Source: Macrotrachela quadricornifera
Lineage: Eukaryota > Rotifera > Eurotatoria > Philodinida > Philodinidae
NCBI GenBank assembly: GCA_022393335.1
Contig: JAJEKB010021001.1
Coordinates: forward strand, 26,772 to 90,771
Reading direction: 5' to 3'
Length of the DNA stretch: 64,000 nucleotides
Shown: positions 11,230-22,600 of the stretch, in pieces
How the letters are laid out: each line of letters starts with the position of its first letter
Position numbering within the stretch: the stretch's first letter is position 1
Position numbers and translations under genes: made by a program
The notes under the pieces: model-generated
Told to the model about the DNA's origin: nothing
Databases searched by the model: none
The model's input: the letters and a program-made list of their open reading frames with translations, nothing else

Positions 11230-11640
11230 AAATCCAGATGGATGAATCCCATGCCGAAGCCGACAGGATCCAATAAAATCGAAGTGGATCTCGTAGGAAC
11301 TAATTTACTGACGAAATCCGATGGAGCTCCAGGTTGTGGACCGACATTTGGATTCCTCGTGTTGGAATTTGATGGGATCCTACCACCGTAATTCGACGGA
11401 ACCTATCAATGGATGTTGATCAATCTGTACCCGGAATTATTTATTTTCGAAAACTAGTGCCTGGTGCCTACTCTAGAGGGCAGTTAAATTTCACCGATAG
11501 ATTTCATCAAATGCCGACAGTTGGATCCTATTGGATTCCAACACTAGGGATCCGAATGTCCGTCCACAACTCGGAATTCTACCACACTACGTCGGTTGTC
11601 TGAGCTAATGATAAATATGATCGGATTCGTTGTCGGATTC
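11230..11640. repeat. Irregular 'ggatcc / ccgaca' repeat field
   Basis: Repeated variants of 'ggatcc', 'ccgatgg', 'ccgaca' and 'gtcgga' occur on both strands over about 400 bp directly after the foldback arm. Style and density are unlike the flanks, so it is probably a decayed transposon interior or satellite. Confidence 0.45.
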
Positions 11641-13350
11641 ATTGACCTGGAAAGATAAAGCGTGAACGACATACATAACAATGATATATTAACAAAATAC
11701 TGAAACCATCATTTGCTAGCTCCCATCTCATTTAGTTTTATTCATCCGAAATAGGTAACTGGCTACTCAAAATACCTTAGAAACAGTTTTCACGATGAGA
11801 CTTCAAAAGTCTAATTTCTTTGAAGTCTAAACGGTAACAAAAACTTGCCGAATATATAAAACTCAACAAAGAACTCTTGCATTGGAGTGTCAAGGTTTCC
11901 TTTCTTTATGGATATGTTGCAATAGTCTGACCGCTATAGAAGACTCATTTATCTATCAACATTGGAAAAAGAGCAACATTACCAATTACCGTACAATCTT
12001 AACGCTTTAGAAATAACATCAATTTGTGGAACGAATCCACTGAGCATATGAAATACAAAATACTTATCCTAAGTCATTCTTTTTATACATACAAGTTTTG
12101 TAATGATGGTTAATTAATAGAGATAAAGCAACTTCAGTATTGACAATCATTATATTTAAAGATCATAACTATGATAGTAAACTGAGCGACAATCAGCATT
12201 TTTTTGTTATTGATATTCAATATTGCTACATTGAACTGGTACGTTTTTTGACGACCCGTATGTAATTTTAGGATCTCAGTTGTGACGACTTCCATACATT
12301 GTAAAGAGCGATAATTGAAATGTTCTTAACAGTAAAAACAACCAAATATCATGCAGCTACAGCTGCTATATGTAAATGCCAGTGTTTAACCAGTATTATA
12401 AGTAGACAGCCCGCTTTACCTTTACTAAATTACTATGTAGGCACTAAATAAGAAAGAAAAAGATGGAACTTGATAGGATTCTACATGTAGTAAAACTTTA
12501 GTTATGTCAATACCGTTGGCATCTAGTATTTTAAGAGCATAAAGTCTCCGCTTGAGTTTGAAACTGAAAGTTTAATGATAATATGCGTTTCCATTGTTTG
12601 TGATATATGATAAAGTAATCAATAAGGATAAGTGATGATTCCACAGGATATCGATTCACCAATGTTTTAATCTGTAAAATACTTCAAATACATTACAAGC
12701 ATCTTCGCAATAATTAGTTGTGATTTTTAAAACTGTATCTGACAGTGTTTTGACCCATTGGTTACCAACATAAGAAAGGAAAAATGATTTTGTCACAAAG
12801 CGCAGTAAATAGTTTTTGAAAGTCGACGTATTGATAGTGCCACTTTCACAAAAAAATGATGTCGTGGATGGTCTTGCTTTTTTTGGTGTTTGTTTTTATG
12901 CAAGTGTCTAAAAACTATGCATTATAAATGATTGCATTACCTTTTAGCAGTGACAAAGCTCATGACATATATATGCGTGGTTGGTAACCAACGGGTGAAA
13001 TCTTCATAGTTTTTACTTACCCTTTCATTTCATATCAGTTACATAATTACACTGATGCCATTCGCTTTTTATACTCAGACGTATAGAACAGAAGAAAAAT
13101 GATGACGAATTGAGCAAATAATTTCTCATACGCTACGCAATTACATGCGACATTGAGGGAAAAAAGCAAAATACGTCAAAAAAAAAGTCTGCGGCAATTG
13201 ATTCGTCTAACAAAAAGATAATAAAAACGAAGACATTCATATAAAAAATCTGACTTACGATAAACCTCTACCTATCATTTCATTCGTCATTTTCCACTGT
13301 TTTAGGTTATTTTTACACGGAATTAAAAATCTGTTTTAAAAACATCTTGA
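11641..13350. other. Spacer; inverted repeat 12752-13007
   Basis: No gene is recognised. Near 12752 'gacccattggttaccaac' recurs inverted at about 12990-13007 ('ggttggtaaccaacgggt'). These end a ~255-bp MITE-like block. Target duplications are not clear. Confidence 0.45.
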
Positions 13351-13383
13351 GGGTGAGTGAGTTTATAAGAGTATTCCAAGCTG

Positions 13384-13432
13384 CTTACGACGATCGTTTC
13401 GGACTTTGCTTAAGAGTCCATCATCAGGTAAG
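13384..13432 (-). ncRNA. Hammerhead ribozyme, copy A of tandem pair
   Basis: On the minus strand stem I is CUUAC (13432-13428) with GUAAG (13388-13384). Then come CUGAUGA, one extra U, stem II GGACU/AGUCC, GAAA, palindromic CGAUCG as stem III, and UC. Predicted cleavage lies between 13389 and 13388. The single U between CUGAUGA and stem II departs from consensus but recurs in the relative at 54976, so it is a family feature that may lower activity. Confidence 0.75.
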
Positions 13433-13587
13433 TTTAGAATCTGATTAATCTGCATAAGCATTAAGATTTTCAATCAGTAGAAGGTTAAAAGAGCAATAAA
13501 CTCTCAATTACAATCTAATATAAAGATCAAAATGTGAAATCGCAGAAGTTCTTATAAGTGGTGAGTTTATAAGAGTATTCTAAGCTG

Positions 13588-13636
13588 CTTACGACGATCG
13601 TTTTGGAATTTGCTTAAGAGTCCATCATCAGGTAAG
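13588..13636 (-). ncRNA. Hammerhead ribozyme, copy B (degenerate)
   Basis: The architecture and stem I (CUUAC/GUAAG) match copy A 204 bp away, but the invariant G of GAAA is A and stem II is weakened (GGACU facing AAUUCC). It is probably inactive. Confidence 0.65.
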
Positions 13637-13656
13637 TTTAGAATCTTGAAGGTGAG

Positions 13657-14409
13657 CTTACAGATGAGATAGATAATTTCAAAGCAACCATACGACATAT
13701 TTCGTCGTTTTTGTATTACTAAAATAAATTATGTTAGATTTCTTTACCTTTTTCTTTTGGTTTGTTCGGATTTTCCCAATTTGATTGTCCAATAGTTTGT
13801 TGATTTTGAATAATGAAGAAAAGGAGGGGGACGATGAGACCAGAAATCGGCCCATTCGAAAAAGTTGATTTTTTCCTTCTGAATAAATAGGATTATGTGT
13901 CAAAACTTATTTCGTGTATGAAAAAATAATTTCCATTGAAAGCCAAAGGTGAGCGACTGTATCTACCGACTGAACTTACATATATATGAAAATGCGAAAT
14001 TTTTTCATGTAATCAAGCGTTTCTCTCTACTGAAAAGGTGTCCGCCACTTTTATTTCTTTTCTAAGTGAAAGAGCACGTCGAGGTCTACAAAACTCAATA
14101 TGAAAATGAATTTTGAAATGTTGGCAGGGTTGATCAAATCGATCACCAACATCTCAGACCACATCAAAATGTGGATTTTTTACGTTTCCAACAGGTCGTT
14201 CTAGCGATACATGATAGTACTCTGTGGGGGAAAATATCGGAACACCTGTTGTGACACTTGATCAATGCGTGTAAAATAAAGAAAAAGAAAATTATGTATT
14301 AGAACAATCGGTGATGCGTCAACTTTATGGCAGGATTGATCAAAACCTTAATCGCATAGTTCATGAAATTCTTTATTTCGAAAAAGAGAAAAACAATGTT
14401 TTCTTGTTT
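13657..14409. other. Spacer downstream of transposase, no gene
   Basis: Two similar blocks, 'ggcagggttgatcaaa' near 14125 and 'ggcaggattgatcaaa' near 14330, may belong to the end of the neighbouring transposon. Otherwise nothing is recognised. Confidence 0.35.
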
Positions 14410-16894
14410 CTAATGTTCATCGTCGTCATCAGTTGTATCATAGAAACTGGAGAGTTGGTTAGCATCAGTAGCTAAATTAATATAGCTGCCTGATGACATC
14501 CGACGTATTCCTGTTTGCCATCGCTCGAACGATAAGAACCAAATAGCGCTGACAATGTGACTACAGCAACCAATGTATCGATTTCCTATGGGACAGTCGC
14601 ACCACCAATTGGTTATCCGATCAGTTGAGAATTCGATCGTTGGATGTTAAGTTGAGCGAGCGATATGCGCGGATTGAGTTGGTACACGAATCAGACTGAA
14701 ATAATCTTTCGATCGTTGGACTGTGTAATCGACAACTCCGGTGAGGTCTGTGGTAGAACATCGCTCTTCGGCATAGGATCTGGCACGTTTCATTTGAAAA
14801 ACTCCTTCAAGAAAATAGAATATTTTATTATTTGAATAAGTGAAATTGAATAAGAAATTACCAAGTGTTATATCTCCAATGTCGCCTTCAGATAGAACGG
14901 GGAATGTGGTTAGAATGTCTTCATGATCAATCGTTTCCCATTTTGATGGTGATTTAATCAAATGGTTTCGTCGAAGAAACTATAAAAAAAGATAATCATA
15001 ACGAGATTATTTAGACCACATGAATTATATTACATCTTCAAATGTTCTCTTTTGATTGAGTAATGCGAGCATTTCGCGTCCTGTTCTCTCCATTTCTGGA
15101 GTAGAAGTTACCATAGGGGGCCAATATCGATTAATCAAAAAACATGTAATTAACATGTATGCTTCTAAGTACGGCAACGACGAATTTTGGATGGTGTTGG
15201 AGAAAAATTTAAATTGTTTCAGTCGTCCACTAACTGCCTCCACAATCCATCGAACTTTTGTTGTACACCTGGATTGATTAGATTCAATAGATGAAAACTG
15301 GCGACGACCATCGAGAAATGGTGGCATAGATACTTCTAGACCTGGACCTTCCATCGCACTAACTGAATCTCTGAAGCCTCTGTCTACCACTAAAACATCA
15401 TCCTAAATGATATAAATAAACGTCTCTTTTCTGTATAAAAAGGAAATGTAACCTGTTCCAACCAATCAAGGATATTGCCCGAATTTCTAAATAACATGTT
15501 CTTCATTGTCGCTGCATCATTGTTGGCAAAATTGGAAAAGAAAGGACCAAGACAAGCAATGATGTAGCCGGTTGTGGAGACGATCATCATCGGCTTCAAT
15601 AAAGAACGTTTCTTGTGGAGATTGAATGTTTTTCTTTGAAAGTTATTGTTTCTCGATTTCTAGTACAAAAAAAACTATTTAATGAAATGGCGGAGTGAAT
15701 AATTTATTGTTTACCTGTATGTAAATATACGTACTGTCAACTACAACGACTGCTGTATCATCATCATTTTACACATCAGCTGTTTAGCAATATTTATCGT
15801 ATGTCGATTAATTATTTCCCGGCGAGAGATGTGATTAAATCCCACATTGAATGGTACGAATTCGGACATTAATGCATTACTTGCACTTTCAACAGCTCGT
15901 GATACAGCTCTCTTGTCAGGTAATTCGAATAGTATCGACAGTAATTCGTTGGACAAACCAAGTCCTAGCTTGCATAACAAAATTCCAACCGCAGTACGAA
16001 TCGATCTATTCGATGAATTACGAATTCTTGCCTGGGAAATTCTTCCAATAAGATCATCAAATTGCCTCTTCCGAAGACTTGTTAACGCTCGATATTCTTC
16101 GGCCGACATAGAATAAGAATTATCAAAATCGAGTCGTTTCTTCTCTCGATATATAATTTGCCATTTATTTAATAAAAGTTGAATATCGTCGGTATTTAAT
16201 TTTTTTATCTGCACAGAAAATGGTGCAATCTGATCAATTGCTTCTGATTTAAATTGGTCATCGATGATATGGTCAGGACAACATCTTGCATCTTCAGGTA
16301 TAAACACATTTTTTTTCAGTAGAATCAAGTAACGATCTTCGGAAGGTACAGTCTTTGATCCTCCTGCAATATTTGCTCGACAAACACAACAAATTCTAAA
16401 TAGAAATAGTTAAGTTACAACCGTATAGCCTACAGACTTATTTCAATCACGTATGACATGATCGAGTGCTCTTCATGGGAATAGAAATAGTTTCTTCCGC
16501 AGCTACTGGATTCAAATTCATATTACTCGAATTCGTTTGAATATCGACTTGACGTTGATTTACTTCCATGGAATCATTCTAATAAAGAGAAGAAAAAAAG
16601 ATAAGTACTTGTATCAGTTCAAGCATGATTTTTCTTTACCGAATTAGTATCTTCATCACCTGAAGCATCTACCAATTCTCGTTTGTCAATATGAGACAAA
16701 ATGTCACCAAACTAAGTGTTGATGTTTTTCCAAGTATAATAAGCGGTCCGACAAGTATTGCAGACTTCTGTCTCCGGAGATAATGATTTCATTGTTCGGA
16801 TTGATACAAATAATCGTAGGCCAGATGACTTGAGAGATCGAACAGTCGAGGTTCGACCTAATGACATTCCGCAAGGGCAATAATAGTGAGGCAT
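14410..16894 (-). pseudogene. Decayed DDE transposase (Tnp4-like) with Cys-rich N-terminus and SWIM finger
   Basis: Exons can be strung together on the minus strand. The N-terminus (MPHYYCPCGMSLGR) carries Cys pairs, followed by CCVCRANIAGGSK. The core has a helical segment (SNELLSILFELPDKRAVSRA), VVVVDSTYIY with the first Asp, IVSTTGYIIACLGPFF, VLVVDRGFRDS with the second Asp, and WIVEAVSGRLKQF with the Glu. The tail NWWCDCPIGNRYIGCCSHI is a SWIM zinc finger. Introns of 50-70 nt separate the blocks (for example WLEQ|DDVL near 15400-15455). Defects are TAG at 16712-16714, a frameshift just before VVVVDST near 15765, and TAA at 14647-14649 before the SWIM part. It would have catalysed DNA transposition; superfamily is uncertain (PIF/Harbinger-ISL2EU-like). 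Confidence 0.7.
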
Positions 16895-17351
16895 TCTTTT
16901 TATTGAATAATTCGATCGATTGTTAACCGAATTTATACGAAGATAAAGTGAAAAAATTAAATAAACATGTCTCTTATATCGACGAAAACAACTTTCTCTT
17001 CACACATGGTCCATCCGACCAGACTAAGATAATCACACCGTCGAATCTATCTTTTTTTTCTTTCCTTTCTATGCGTAGTAGACCCCTTCTACTTTTTCAT
17101 ATTTCCTGATTACGTAGCTTTTGAACTAGGATTTTGACGTCCTTTCCAATATTCAACCAAATATCCTAGAATTCACAGTAGAGCAAGCTGAATCTGAACC
17201 ATGCGACAACATGTGCATCTTAATCACCCATTTTTCAAGAACAGAATGATTCTATCAATCAAATTCTCGACATTATATTGTTATATCAGCGATTCTTCTA
17301 TGGAACAACAATTCTATGTCCATTCAAAAATATTCTCTTTAATAAAGTTGT
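16895..17351. other. Spacer upstream of the dead transposase
   Basis: AT-rich, T-run containing sequence with no coding frame of note. It may hold the transposon's other terminus, but no matching inverted end was found. Confidence 0.35.
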
Positions 17352-17572
17352 GTAGAGCTTGATGAGCTCTTTCACCTGGATGAGAAAGAAAAGTGGGGGA
17401 CATCTTTTCAGTACAGGCAAATAGTGCATTTCATGGAAAAAATCGATATTTTCATATGTGATGAAATGTTTTGTACCTATAATGGCACTCCGGCCAACGC
17501 TTAAAAATTAATTCTTATATATAGATTTGGAGAGCTTGATGAGCTCTTTCACCTGGATGAGAAAGAAAAATG
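17352..17572. repeat. 44-bp direct repeats 176 bp apart
   Basis: 'agagcttgatgagctc' followed by 'tttcacctggatgagaaag' occurs at 17353-17395 and 17529-17571 with near identity. The first half is palindromic. No ribozyme core fits. Confidence 0.7.
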
Positions 17573-18996
17573 AATAATGTCTTATCTAACAGAAAAAGAA
17601 ATGATTAAGATATGCATCCACCAGCAATATAGGTGAAATGACTGATGCAGTCGGCAACCCTTAGCTTCCAATGAAAATAATATTCTGATATGGCAAATAA
17701 GTTTTGACACTTAATCGAAGTTTTTGAGAGAGAAAAAATCAGCTTTTTTGAATGGGCGGATTTATGACCTTATCGTCCCCCCTCCTTTTACATATCCTGC
17801 ACCAGAGGAATTATGGTTAATTTTCACTAATTTTATCTGATTCATTGTTCTGTTTGTTCTCGAAGTTCCGAAAAGTTATTTTTACCTTCAGTGTGTGGCA
17901 ATGCATCTCAAAACATAAACTAACAGATGAAAAGCTTGCTTACTAAAGTCATAGATATTTAAGGATATTGCTATCCGCGTATGATACACAAAATTTTTCT
18001 TACTCTTTTTAATTGTCCTTAAGTTTTGTATTGAAAACATGATCAGACTTATTTTGGAAATTCATATTCTTATAGCGCTTCTTAAATTCTATCGAAACGT
18101 ATAAAAAACATTATAAAAATAGACAGAAAACCATATTTCGATTATTCTTAATAGCTGCAATATTTAAACATCTTTTTGATTTTGCGAAAAATATAACGTA
18201 GAAAATGCATACTCACGACTAATAAAACGATCATAACTTTTCATACACTCGATGGTGTCTGAATTATTTTTTTTCCAGATGATAACTCTCATCATTCTCT
18301 ATAAAACTGTACATTTTGATCAACTGTTTATGTATGTATTTTATATGAATAACATCAATTTATGGAGAGTGGTCGAAACTTCCTATTCACGCGTTAGTTA
18401 TTCTTCTGTTCATATGCGCTTTTGAAACATAAGAATTTATCGATGAGACTATTACTCCATAGTTAGACCACACTATTACATTGACATCGAAAAAAGCTTC
18501 CCTTTTTCTTAACAAACTGACTTGAGTTGATATATACAATCTTACTACGACTAACATTCAATATCATATCATTTTAGCTCAGGACTCGAATGCTCTGATA
18601 TTTTCTTAAGATTTTCCGATTTCTTTTCTACTTTACTAAAATAGTATATTGATAGATTCGCTTTTAAACCAGCATTTATTTAGTTTTTTTCAAATCTCAT
18701 CTAAGACATCGAAAACTAGTTTCAATCTTATGGCTCAAAATACCTTTACAGCGAATGTCTAGTCGTTCGTCAGCCTCTCACCAGTCGACCACTCGCGACT
18801 AGCAGTTTCCTTCTTTAACTTTAGTATAATTTCTAATACCATTGTAGCTTCGAGCCTAATAGAGATATCTCGTTTCAAATCGTTTCAAAAAGCCAATGTG
18901 CGTTGTTTAGGACGCTAATGAGGACAAAAATAAGAGAAGCAGTGCTGATTCATTCTTACTGTGAACTGAGTTCATCAGATTGTGGGCTGGAAAAGA
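17573..18996. other. Spacer without recognisable gene
   Basis: AT-rich. Only short frames are present, none with recognisable motifs or splice-compatible neighbours. Confidence 0.45.
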
Positions 18997-19260
18997 TATT
19001 CGTTTTCTAACAAGAGGAATGAGTTTTGAATCAATCTGAACGATAAATATGAATCAGCAATATGATTTTGTATTTTAATCGGATATTTCGATCATTTTAT
19101 TGGATTCAAAACTCATTCCTCTTGTTAGTTGATATTGTCAGTTAAAGAGTTCTATTAGATGTTGAAAATGACCGTGTAAAACAATAAAAGGGTCGAAATA
19201 TCCGATTAAAATACAAAATCATGTTGCTGAGTTATATTTATCGTTCATATTCGTTTTCTT
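18997..19260. repeat. Interleaved inverted repeats (A-B-A'-B')
   Basis: Block A (about 19010-19032, 'aagaggaatgagttttgaat') recurs inverted at about 19106-19128. Block B (about 19044-19091, with 'ttgtattttaatcggatat') recurs inverted at about 19194-19243. 'atattcgttttct' flanks both outer ends. Such an arrangement would fold into a pseudoknot-like rather than a simple hairpin structure. Confidence 0.7.
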
Positions 19261-19299
19261 TCCATATTCTCTTACAGTTGACTTCTATGGAAACCCAAC

Positions 19300-19690
19300 G
19301 GGATTCCGGAACTTCGTCAATAAGACTTTCGCAAATTATTGGCGAAAATCCAGGCCAAGTATTGGCGAAAGTTCAGTGAACCTTCGCCAATTGGCTTAAG
19401 TACAGGAAATATATTGGTGAAAGTGCAGATAATTATTGGCGAAAGTCGAATCGATTTTGATTCATTAAAATGGATCATTGATATTCTACACGGTGTATAG
19501 GATTCACGGTCAGTATTGTATAAAGGTCCTACGAGGGATGTCGTTAAGAATATATTCACTGTCAATATGTCCGATTAATGAAATTTATTTTCCAATTTGG
19601 CGAAAGTTCAGTAGACACTAGTCAATTGGCGAAAGTTCAATTTGCGAAAGTCTTATTGGCGAAGTTCTGGTAACCCAATCCAACTGACGG
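19300..19690. mobile_element. MITE-like element with 'tggcgaaagt' subrepeats
   Basis: The ends 'ccggaacttcgtcaataag' (from about 19310) and, inverted, 'cttattggcgaagttctgg' (about 19653-19671) form terminal inverted repeats extending through 'actttcgcaaa'. Inside, 'ttggcgaaagt(t/c)' repeats about eight times on both strands. The inner ORF at 19317-19565 is a shadow of these repeats. No clean target duplication. Confidence 0.6.
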
Positions 19691-22600
19691 AATTCTAGCG
19701 GCTACTTTCTTTACGTACCCACGTTTCAGCATAAATATTATGTAAAAATCTGACCTTTACTTATTGATGCAAGGAAACATTTATGTTTAAATCAATCTCG
19801 AATAGCACCGTATACAGAGGATTGACTCTACCTGGAAAGATCCTGAGAGGACTCAGGAATAGACTCCTAGATTGTGACACTTGTCAAAAGTTCGTTACCT
19901 ACCGACGCTACTGCTAAACGAGCATATACTCACACCTTTCGCTTAACCTTCACTCAAGCTTGAGAGAGAATCTCATCCATTAAAAAGAAATTCTTAAAAA
20001 ATCAATAAAGTTTTATCCTGACGTCGAATTCATATTTTTGTAATCAATAGCGATCAGTACGTTTTTTAAAAGGAACTATGATTGATTGATGTTCCAATAA
20101 TACAAAGCTATCAATATTGAACGCTAACTATACCAATCGATTTTTCTACTCCGAAAACCTTTTTTAGTTATTAAGATCTCATCTTCAAACTTTCAACCTT
20201 GACCTTTTACCTGCGACAAACAAACAAACAAAAGGATTTTCTTTTCTTTTTAAGTCACTCTCCATACAATTAAGGAAATTGTTTTATATTTTTACATTCT
20301 TGAATATGTATTCAACATAATTCAAATCTTAACAGGTACACCATCAAAAAACAAAGGATTATGTATTTCATCAATATTGCTCTCAGGTTTCATCCCGTAA
20401 AAGTAAATGTTCTTTTCGAAAAAATTCAGTATTGTATTCTTTTCAAAGGGCACATATTATGTCATGATTCTATAGACCTAGAAAGTCTACATCTCACTCT
20501 CATCGACGTGAGCTATAATAATATGAATTATTACGCGCATTTCATCGGCATATGATTAAAACTTCACTGAAAAGGACAATAGTCATACAATTGATTAACC
20601 AAAAAAACACAAAATTAATCAGTCTAAATGAAATTTTTAGGAAAATAAATGTCTTGTTTTATCGAATAATATCATTTAGTGTGCATAATCTCTAATAATG
20701 CTAATTATACTTTTTCTTCTAGATTGAAGGAGAAAATACACTTGTATGATGATCTATTTGCGTTTGCATCATTATTTATGTTTGCCATGATGACAATTAT
20801 ATTTCGTATAATGTTTTCTTCGCTTACAATATCGTTTACTTCTCTTTTTCCTTTCCTTATTTCCTCTGATTCTTCTCTTTTCTTCAACAATCTAACTGTC
20901 ATAATTACCGTGGATGATTTCTAGCTATGTGAGCTGGAGAGTACAAAACAAGTTTTGTGATCCCGTAGTGCACCATAACCACTCGTCTTGCTGAAAAAAA
21001 TTGGTTTTAAAAGTTTATGAAAAGCTAATAGTATCAACGAAGTTTTGGACTAAAAAACCATCCTTAGATTGTTCATTTTTCCCATATCCATCTGAAACTT
21101 GACCTTAAAGGAATCTAACTACTCATACACACAAATTTCTCATCCTACTGGAGACTCAAGCATACTACCCACCGGTTTTCAGAACTAGAAGGACATTTTT
21201 TTCTAGTGCTGAGAAAAATACCAAAGGTACAAATAGTGCTTTTTGCAGCGGATCGTTTCATTCTCACCAAAAATGTTGGATACTAGTTGAGGACGAGCCA
21301 GCATCTTCGGTGAGAACGAACTTCCTTCCTCCTTCTCTTTGATTTGAGAATGTGGGCCGATCACCCTCAAGATAGCCGAATATATGTCCTTTTGAATCCG
21401 TATTTCGAGCGAAGACTTTATTCCCTCGACTGTAAGGAGGATGATACGAAAAAAATGGAAATGTTTGTGTGTCTGTCGCAGGTCAAAAAAACATCCTTCT
21501 CCCAGTTTTGTTAGAGGATCAAAGGAACATCCTTTTCCCACATTTCTCCAAAAGGTCGAAGTAATATTTTTTTCCCATTTTCCTCACATAGGGAAAAAGA
21601 GTATAAACTCACTGATAATCTGTTGCGAGGGATTTCGCGGGCGGGTAGTAGATTGATTTCTTAACAAAAAGAGACTCTTTCATTGTTAGAAGATAGTGGG
21701 TTGCTTATTGGAACATGTTGTTAGCCTTGTCTTTTACTTCACTTTTTCTAAAAAATCATCAACTTTTGAAAACAGTTTTGTATATCCTGTGTTTGTTGAT
21801 TTGCATTTTACAAAGTACGTATATTTTAAAACAAATTCTTCAAATACTTCCTACAATGTAGATGTCATATCATTTCTTGCTCATTTCAATGTCGGTCTTT
21901 TTTGATGGTCAAACTTAGACAACAAAAGGTCAATATGAAACGAATAAAGGATAGGAAAAAGACAACGCACTTATAAAGTTCGCCTGCAAACGAAGTCGCA
22001 AAAGGGAAAATCGCCAGAATAAAGATATCGTAACGACCGTAATGCTACATAATGACACTTTTTATCGCCTTTCTGAATAGTCAGCGAACTGCGACTGAAC
22101 GATATTCAGCGTGATACGATGAAATCGTAGGAATAAATAAGAATATAGGTTTTTGCTTAGTGTAATTAGAAAAAGAACTGTAAATCTCAATATAAATTGC
22201 TGTCTATGCTAAGTAGACATCAGAATAATACGATATAAGGAAACGATTCAAATAGTGCTTATGTATCATTACTCACTATAGCGGTTAGAACATCGTTTAA
22301 CATATAAATAGAAATAGAAAAATCAGTTCTTACATTCCACTCAAAGACAATCAAGCCTGAATTGAAACACAAAACTATTAAAGATAGTGTCAATATGTTA
22401 AATTGTACTGAAGGAGAATTATACCTGTAAAATACATAGAGGATAAATTAATAATTTAGTAATGTCAATCAAATCGTTTGGAAGTTGAGCAACGAACGAC
22501 ATTATGCACGACCAAATGTTGTCATGGGTAGTAAAGCTCGTAATAAAGAAAGGATTCGTATTATTGTATAAGTCTATTATCGTTATTGTAACTATGCTAG

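Larger units (their letters stand above)
13355..13656. repeat. ~100-bp direct repeats carrying hammerheads (204-bp period)
   Basis: Copies at about 13355-13452 and 13560-13656 agree over nearly 90 bases, including 'gagtttataagagtattc' and 'taagagtccatcatcagg'. The sequence after copy two ('atcttgaaggtgag') resembles that before copy one ('atcttgagggtgag'), as expected if the pair is cut from a longer tandem array. The unit between corresponding cleavage sites is 204 nt. Confidence 0.8.

Noticed and set aside
12752..13007. hAT-like element bounded by 'gacccattggttaccaac'
   Set aside because: Inverted ends are real, but no matching target duplication was found, so no superfamily was assigned.
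20679..20924. 81-aa Phe/Ser-rich ORF
   Set aside because: Low complexity, stop-poor on both strands because of T-rich composition, no neighbours or motif.
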